A stretch of DNA of 11,229 nt from Deltaproteobacteria bacterium (lineage in GTDB: Bacteria; Desulfobacterota; Desulfuromonadia; Geobacterales; Pseudopelobacteraceae). Made by a program: the position numbers and the translations under genes. This document shows, piece after piece, positions 6,668-11,229 of the stretch. Under the pieces are notes generated by a model. It had not been told where the DNA came from and ran no database searches. It worked only from the letters and a program-made list of their open reading frames with translations. Position 1 is the first letter of the stretch; every line of letters begins with the position of its first letter. The stretch is from the NCBI GenBank assembly GCA_030654645.1, contig JAURXC010000060.1, forward strand, positions 1 through 11,229. Reading direction: 5' to 3'.

Positions 6668-9039
6668 GAATTGCTGATCCTCATGATTGCTTCCTTCAAC
6701 TCCGCAAGTTTGTACGGTTTCTGGATGAATCCGGCCAGCCCCTTGCCGACAAACTTCCGGGTAACATCCTGTTCGTTGTAACCACTGCTCATGATCACCT
6801 TGACATCGCGTTTGAGCTGTCGCAGTTCCCGGAAGCACTGTTCACCATCCATGCGCGGCATGGTCAGATCCAGAATCACAAAGTCCGGGGCGGGATTGCT
6901 CCCGAACTTCTCAAGCGCATCCCGGCCGTCTGCAGCGGTTATCACCTGGAACCCCAGAAGATTCAGCATCTCGCTGCCGATGTCACGAACGGTCTCTTCG
7001 TCATCCACAAGCAGAACGGTACCGCTGCCCTGCCATTCCTCACTCTGTACCCGCGGATCTGCTATCTCCACCGGTCTGCCTGAAGCGGGCAGGAAGATTT
7101 TGAAGGCGCTCCCCATTCCGGGCTCACTGTAGACCTTGATGCCCCCCTTGTGACCGCGCACAATTCCCAGCACCGCAGCCATTCCCAGGCCCCGGCCGGT
7201 AAACTTGGTCGTGAAGAAGGGATCGTAGATTCTTGTCACAGTGTCGCGGTCCATACCGCAACCGGTGTCGGTAATCTCCAGGCAGACGTACTCCCCCTCA
7301 GCCAAGTTTTCGTCGTTTAAAATATTCTTCAGGTAGTTTCTGTCGCACATCAGGGAGCCGGTATTAATGGCGATCACTCCGTTTTTGTCTCCGATCGCCT
7401 CGGAGGCATTAATGACCAGGTTCATTATGATCTGGCGCATCTGGGTCGCGTCGCCTTCCAGCGTCGGCAGCGCAGGCGCCGGGTTGAAACGCAGCACCGT
7501 CTTCTTGGAGATGGAAATCTCCAGCATGTGCTGCATATCTTCCAGAAGCCTGTTCAGGTCGATATGTTCGACCATGAACTTGCCCTTGCCAGAATAGGCC
7601 AGCATCTGTTTTGCCAGGTCGGCGGCCCGGGCCGCGGCCTGTTCGATCCTGCGCAGGTTTTCCGCCACCGGGGATTCATTCTCGATCCGCATCAGGGCCA
7701 GGTCGGCGTTACCGATTATCGCGGTCAGTATATTGTTGAAATCATGTGCGATGCCACCCGCCATCACTCCCAGGCTTTCCAGTTTCTGGGCATGGAGCAG
7801 TTGCCGTTCCATGATCAGGTGTTCCTCGTCGGCGCGCAACTGGTCGGTAACATCGCGCCCGATACCCAGGTACAAAGGCTCCCCGGAAGCACCCAGGTAC
7901 CTGGAACCGTTGGCGACAAAACTGCGCCAACTGCCATCAGCGTGATGAACACGATAGATCGGGCTCGTCGCGGCTTCTCCCGTGCCCATCACCTTAATCA
8001 GGTATTCGAAACATGCTCCCACGTCGTCCGCATGGACAAACGGCGCAAAGCCATGGTTCAGCACCTCGCTGGCCGGGTAAGCGAAATGCTTTTCCCAGGA
8101 GGGAGAGACAAACCGGAAGACCCCTTTTGCGTCAAGCACAAAGATCACATCAATCGAGTTCTCGACCAGTGAGCGGAATTTTGCTTCGCTCTCTTTCAGC
8201 ATCTCTTCCCTGAGACGGCGCTCGGAGATATCACGCCAGGTGACTACCGCTCCCACGACGACCCCATCCTTGAGGATCGGATAAGATGAGTATTCCACTG
8301 GGAAAGAACCACCATCCCGCCTAAGGAAAAACTCATCGGTTACAGTAACTCCGATCCCCTCCCTGAAAGCCCTGAAGATTCGGCATTGATCCTGCGGTAT
8401 CGGCAACCCGTCCGGTGTCCGGCAGTGAATCAGCTCATGCATGTTGCGCCCCAGCACCTCGCCGATATGATCGTAACCGAGCATCCTGAGGCAGGATTCG
8501 TTGGCAAAGGAGCACAGACCTTCGGTATTTATTCCATAGATGGCTTCCACCGTCGAAGACATGATCAGTCGCAACAGCTCTTCGCTTTCCACCAGTTGCC
8601 GCTCGGCCGCCCGCCTCTCTTCGATTTCGTGCAGCAGGCTGCTCCGGAAGCGGCTGAACTCCTCCGAGGCCCGCTGGTTGTTGAGTTCCAGACGTTCGTT
8701 CTCAAGCGCAAGGAACGAACGGCGCTCTTCGCTGCTGATGCGTCGATCGAGCTGCACAAGTTGGTGAGCGGCGAAATCGGCCAGATATGGCAGCATTACC
8801 GGTGAAATAACGATCTGTGACACCAGCGGCGCCAGCTCCTCGGAAGAGAGGTGATCGCCCTGAATCAGGATTACGCCCGCCAGACGCTGCAGATGCTGGC
8901 CCAGAAAATCCCGGGCCACCTCGGACGAAGGGGCAAAGAGCGCAAAAGGGGCCCTGCGGAAATCAATTATCCGAAATTCCCGGCAAAACGTGAATCCGTC
9001 CGGACAGGGTGTGCATAACGAAAACAGGCGATTTATCAT
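6664..9039 (-). CDS. Soluble PAS-PAS hybrid histidine kinase with a receiver, partner of the FIST protein
   Basis: A 791-residue protein with no membrane segment. Residues 1-100 (with FRIIDFRRAPFALFAP and DFLGQHLQRLAGVILIQGD) match no family I can name. A charged, probably coiled-coil helix follows (about 104-152), then PAS about 155-275, with a DGLPIPQDQC segment typical of some delta-proteobacterial PAS domains, PAS about 283-404, and HisKA with His432 in AHDFNN. The ATPase domain has Asn540/Asn544, DTGCGMD (591-597) and GRGLGM (615-620). The C-terminal receiver has Asp679-Asp680, phospho-acceptor Asp724 and Lys774. The kinase should autophosphorylate and pass phosphate to its receiver. The ATG at 9039 has GGGGTGAG just upstream and lies 4 nt after the FIST stop; a TTG at 9063 is in frame but overlaps FIST. 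The end overlaps the next kinase by four bases (ATGA). Its C-terminal half is closely paralogous to the kinase at 10401-11229. Confidence 0.92.
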   Translation of the reverse strand: MINRLFSLCTPCPDGFTFCREFRIIDFRRAPFALFAPSSEVARDFLGQHLQRLAGVILIQGDHLSSEELAPLVSQIVISPVMLPYLADFAAHQLVQLDRRISSEERRSFLALENERLELNNQRASEEFSRFRSSLLHEIEERRAAERQLVESEELLRLIMSSTVEAIYGINTEGLCSFANESCLRMLGYDHIGEVLGRNMHELIHCRTPDGLPIPQDQCRIFRAFREGIGVTVTDEFFLRRDGGSFPVEYSSYPILKDGVVVGAVVTWRDISERRLREEMLKESEAKFRSLVENSIDVIFVLDAKGVFRFVSPSWEKHFAYPASEVLNHGFAPFVHADDVGACFEYLIKVMGTGEAATSPIYRVHHADGSWRSFVANGSRYLGASGEPLYLGIGRDVTDQLRADEEHLIMERQLLHAQKLESLGVMAGGIAHDFNNILTAIIGNADLALMRIENESPVAENLRRIEQAAARAADLAKQMLAYSGKGKFMVEHIDLNRLLEDMQHMLEISISKKTVLRFNPAPALPTLEGDATQMRQIIMNLVINASEAIGDKNGVIAINTGSLMCDRNYLKNILNDENLAEGEYVCLEITDTGCGMDRDTVTRIYDPFFTTKFTGRGLGMAAVLGIVRGHKGGIKVYSEPGMGSAFKIFLPASGRPVEIADPRVQSEEWQGSGTVLLVDDEETVRDIGSEMLNLLGFQVITAADGRDALEKFGSNPAPDFVILDLTMPRMDGEQCFRELRQLKRDVKVIMSSGYNEQDVTRKFVGKGLAGFIQKPYKLAELKEAIMRISNS

Positions 9040-9042
9040 GGT

Positions 9043-9050
9043 CTCACCCC
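9043..9050 (-). promoter_or_regulatory. Ribosome binding site inside the end of the FIST gene
   Basis: GGGGTGAG on the minus strand precedes ATG at 9039 and contains the FIST stop codon (TGA, 9046-9044). This decides the start of the soluble kinase and suggests its translation is coupled to FIST. Confidence 0.65.
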
Positions 9051-10204
9051 AAAAGACAGACAATAAAAGTTACGTTATGGAAGCTGACGGAGGTAAAAGC
9101 GCCATCAGCACCGCGAAATGGGCTGATCTCACCGAAGGAGGGAAAACCGATCAGCGGAATCCGGAACCCCAGATTCCCGAAAAAAGCGTCCAGTTCCTTT
9201 TCTCCTCGGTCGGCAAGCAACCACTTCCTGCCTGCGCAGCTGACAATGATCGCCGCGGAGGGTGTGAAACCAAGCGAATCGGGAACAAGATTTTTCATGG
9301 CGTCCGAAACCCCGCGGATTACATCTTCCCGTGATGCGCCGCAGACACGTACAACGGTTCCCTTCTCCACACTTCCAAACACGGTAACCGCACCGCTGTC
9401 CGGATGCAGATGCGAAGGGGCCCGAAGGGAAAAATGCGCGGTGGAGCCGGCCTGATAGGCGGCCAGCGGAACCACCCCCAGATCTGACTCGCCCAGCGGT
9501 TTACCCAGCTGGTCGGCCATGAAATTCTGGGCAGATTGCCCGCTGATGGTGCGGATTTCACACCCTTGGTTCTCCTCCACAACTCCCGGGTTCCCCAGCG
9601 GTGTCCAGCCGCTGGCCGCATTGATGGAGAAGTCGATATCGCCGCAACCGGTGAGTATTGCCACCGCGTCTTCATATTCGACGCCGTTCAGGAAAACCCT
9701 GCTGCTGGTGAACTTGCGGTCGTCACCGGTCAGACCGCCAAAGAACGGCCCGGTTATCTCGGCGGCGATGCCGCGCACGATGGCGTGACCGTCGGCCTTG
9801 GCCCCGTCCGCCAGCACCATGCGAAACATGGATGCAGCCGGACAGTTTGCCAGCGCTTTGCGGGCGCACGCCCCAGCGGCCGCAAACGAGTCGGCCTGAA
9901 CGCCCTGTTCAAGCGCGACCGACCATGACACCCGGCCGTCGCTGGAAATCCCCAGGGCGCTGACGCCATAGTTCTCGGCTCCGGAGGTCTCGTAGACACC
10001 ATCGCCGGTCCCTCCGAAAACGATCACCGATCTGGTTCCGAGCGCGTCGTACAACGCTTCGAAGAAATCGGAAAAATCCGGGTCATAATTCATCGAAGCA
10101 AACAGCAGTATTACTTCCGGCGAAATCGGGACAAGCGCCGCACCGATTTCAAGTCCGGCCCGAAAAGGATCGGTGAGGATGCTTTTGGATGAGATATATC
10201 GCAT
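9044..10204 (-). CDS. FIST-domain sensory protein (FIST_N plus FIST_C; NosP-like candidate)
   Basis: A 386-residue soluble protein made only of the FIST_N (about 30-215) and FIST_C (about 217-365) regions. Recognisable motifs are VFGGTGDGV (62-70), FFGGLTGDD (154-162) and GFPSFGEI (353-360). FIST proteins bind small ligands, and the stand-alone NosP group binds heme and nitric oxide and controls a kinase encoded next door. That organisation is seen here, with a PAS-PAS kinase 4 nt downstream. Whether this one binds heme cannot be read from the sequence. His140, His257, His265, His267 and His376 are the histidines I see in it, and I cannot assign a ligand. The start at 10204 has AAGGAG 8 nt upstream. 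An in-frame ATG six codons earlier overlaps that site and is less likely. It is the first gene of the three-gene operon, with no obvious sigma-70 or sigma-54 promoter in front of it. Confidence 0.9.
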   Translation of the reverse strand: MRYISSKSILTDPFRAGLEIGAALVPISPEVILLFASMNYDPDFSDFFEALYDALGTRSVIVFGGTGDGVYETSGAENYGVSALGISSDGRVSWSVALEQGVQADSFAAAGACARKALANCPAASMFRMVLADGAKADGHAIVRGIAAEITGPFFGGLTGDDRKFTSSRVFLNGVEYEDAVAILTGCGDIDFSINAASGWTPLGNPGVVEENQGCEIRTISGQSAQNFMADQLGKPLGESDLGVVPLAAYQAGSTAHFSLRAPSHLHPDSGAVTVFGSVEKGTVVRVCGASREDVIRGVSDAMKNLVPDSLGFTPSAAIIVSCAGRKWLLADRGEKELDAFFGNLGFRIPLIGFPSFGEISPFRGADGAFTSVSFHNVTFIVCLLG

Positions 10205-10212
10205 ACGCTGTA

Positions 10213-10218
10213 CTCCTT
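10213..10218 (-). promoter_or_regulatory. Ribosome binding site deciding the FIST start
   Basis: AAGGAG on the minus strand, 8 nt before ATG at 10204. The earlier in-frame ATG at 10222 would place this site inside the coding region. Confidence 0.75.
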
Positions 10219-10246
10219 TCATTTCAATCCCGGTTTCACAACGTGA

Positions 10247-10404
10247 CTACGGCTCCGGCTGCGGCCGGAAATAGCCGCTGGAGACGATCAGGACAGCGCA
10301 CGGGTCGATCTCCCTGATTCGCCCGGCTTGGTGGTGAAATAGGGGACAAACACCCTCGCCAACCGCGGAAGCTTGATATCCATCTCACAGCCACATTCAA
10401 TTAC
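10247..10404 (-). pseudogene. Relic of a hybrid histidine kinase (ATPase-domain fragment joined to receiver fragment)
   Basis: The spacer between the partial kinase and FIST is decayed coding DNA. From 10404 down to 10321 one frame reads VIECGCEMDIKLPRLARVF then VPYFTTKPG, which lines up with the ATPase G1-to-F-box stretch of the intact kinases (DSGCGMDRETMAKLFDPFFTTKFTG in meaning and spacing). After a frame change, 10321-10247 reads RIREIDPCAVLIVSSGYF and then PQPEP and a TAG stop. This matches the receiver stretch before and including the conserved SGY (compare IMSSGY and IMISGY in the neighbours). The ATPase end, the start of the receiver and the receiver C-terminus are missing. So an internal deletion and a frameshift have removed function. 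It follows the previous gene's stop directly. Confidence 0.7.
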
Positions 10405-11229
10405 GTTGCCCTTTCCAGATTTCCCAGCACCTCGCGCAGCACCGCCAATCTGTACGGTTTCTGGATGAATCCGGCCAGTCCCTTGCCGACAAATTTCTGC
10501 GTGACCTCGTACTCGTTGTAACCGCTGCTCATGATCACCTTCACCTCCGGTTTCAGCCGCCTTAGTTCACGGAAACACTGTTCGCCGTCCATGTGCGGCA
10601 TGGTCAGGTCCAGGAGTACTAAACCGATGCCGGAGTTGGCCTTGAATATTTCCAGCGCATCACGGCCGTTGCTGGCGGTCAGTACCTGGAAACCCAGTTC
10701 CCGGAGCATCTCGCCGCCGATGCCGCGCACCGTCTCCTCGTCGTCCACCAGCAGCACCGTGCCGCTACCACGCCAGTCAGCGCTGTCCGAATCGGAGCAG
10801 GAGACTTCCAGCGGTCTGTCGGCGGCCGGTAGCAGAATCTTGAAACTGCTCCCTTTGCCCGGCTCGCTGTAGACCTTGATCGCGCCATGATGCCCGCGCA
10901 CGATTCCCAGCACCGCCGCCATGCCCAGGCCACGACCGGTGAACTTGGTGGTGAAGAAAGGATCGAACAACTTGGCCATGGTTTCCCTGTCCATGCCGCA
11001 ACCGCTGTCGGCTATCTCCAGATAAACGTACAGGCCGTCCGAAAGGTTCTCATCCAGCCAGACATCCTTAAGGTAGTTGCGGTCGCATTCCATGCAACCG
11101 GTGGTAACCGAGATCACTCCGCTCCTGTCCCCGATCGCCTCGGAGGCGTTGATCACCAGGTTCATGATGATCTGGCGCATCTGGGTGGCATCGGCCTCCA
11201 CGGTCGGCAGCGGCGTATGCAGGGTGAAG
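10401..11229 (-). CDS. Hybrid histidine kinase, C-terminal part (ATPase domain plus receiver), 5' end outside window
   Basis: The frame is open to the right edge of the window, so only the last 275 residues are visible; the GTG at 11201 is an internal valine and not a start. The ATPase domain shows the N-box (DATQMRQIIMNLVINASEAIG), DSGCGMD and GRGLGM. The C-terminal receiver has LLVDDEE, phospho-acceptor Asp207 of the visible part (LLDLTMPHMDGE) and Lys257 (FIQKPYR). It is very close to the C-terminal half of the kinase at 6664-9039, including a stretch of 25 identical residues around the F-box (residues 606-630 of that kinase). The missing part is expected to hold PAS and HisKA domains. The gene ends with TAA at 10401-10403, directly followed by the kinase relic. 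Confidence 0.9.
   Translation of the reverse strand, partial: FTLHTPLPTVEADATQMRQIIMNLVINASEAIGDRSGVISVTTGCMECDRNYLKDVWLDENLSDGLYVYLEIADSGCGMDRETMAKLFDPFFTTKFTGRGLGMAAVLGIVRGHHGAIKVYSEPGKGSSFKILLPAADRPLEVSCSDSDSADWRGSGTVLLVDDEETVRGIGGEMLRELGFQVLTASNGRDALEIFKANSGIGLVLLDLTMPHMDGEQCFRELRRLKPEVKVIMSSGYNEYEVTQKFVGKGLAGFIQKPYRLAVLREVLGNLERAT

Noticed and set aside
6668..6838. Upstream in-frame extension of the heme-motif kinase by 57 residues
   Set aside because: It only shadows the receiver domain of the preceding kinase; the ATGA overlap start leads straight into the first membrane helix.
9040..9063. TTG start for the soluble kinase at 9063
   Set aside because: It would overlap the FIST gene, whereas ATG at 9039 has a good ribosome binding site and tight operon spacing.

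Overview
The window reads as chromosomal DNA of a nitrogen-fixing, signalling-rich bacterium of the Geobacter/Desulfuromonadales type. Three things point that way: a single-ORF NifE-NifN fusion (known from Geobacter), a sigma-54 promoter plus leader terminator in front of it, and a dense group of PAS hybrid histidine kinases, one of them with a periplasmic c-type heme motif. This placement is an inference from gene content; no marker gene is present.

Layout, left to right. (1) 1-771, plus strand: the C-terminal part of a response regulator with an HD-GYP (c-di-GMP phosphodiesterase) domain, cut by the window edge. (2) 772-1005: a convergent intergenic region holding a large inverted pair of CACAGAG-type repeats and a clean plus-strand intrinsic terminator. 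(3) 1006-3756, minus: nifEN, the scaffold for FeMo-cofactor maturation, as one 916-residue fused protein. (4) 3757-3988: the nifEN control region, with a sigma-54 promoter (3873-3888), a short leader containing a terminator hairpin (3807-3850), and the end of the next operon. (5) 3989-10204, minus: a tight operon, transcribed FIST protein, then soluble PAS-PAS hybrid kinase, then membrane heme-motif PAS-PAS hybrid kinase. The junctions are a 4-nt gap and a 4-nt ATGA overlap, so translational coupling is likely. (6) 10205-10400: not empty spacer. It carries the frameshifted relic of another hybrid kinase (ATPase-domain piece joined to a receiver-domain piece). (7) 10401-11229, minus: the C-terminal part of another hybrid kinase, closely paralogous to the one in the FIST operon.

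How the parts may work together. The FIST protein (a ligand-binding family that includes heme/NO-binding NosP proteins) and the two kinases probably form one cytoplasmic plus periplasmic sensing module. All visible kinases end in receiver domains and none has an output domain, so phosphate must pass to a partner outside the window. The HD-GYP regulator is the only output-type signalling protein here, but it is on the other strand beyond nifEN and no link is proven. nifEN has its own promoter and attenuator, so it is probably controlled separately from the kinase operon, and the attenuator would also block read-through from that operon.

The most notable items are the sigma-54 promoter/attenuator leader of nifEN, the G8 slippery run exactly at the NifE/NifN junction (a -1 shift would stop at once and release NifE alone), the kinase relic and paralogy that suggest tandem duplication of the sensory cassette, and the uncharacterised N-terminal region of the FIST-linked kinase.
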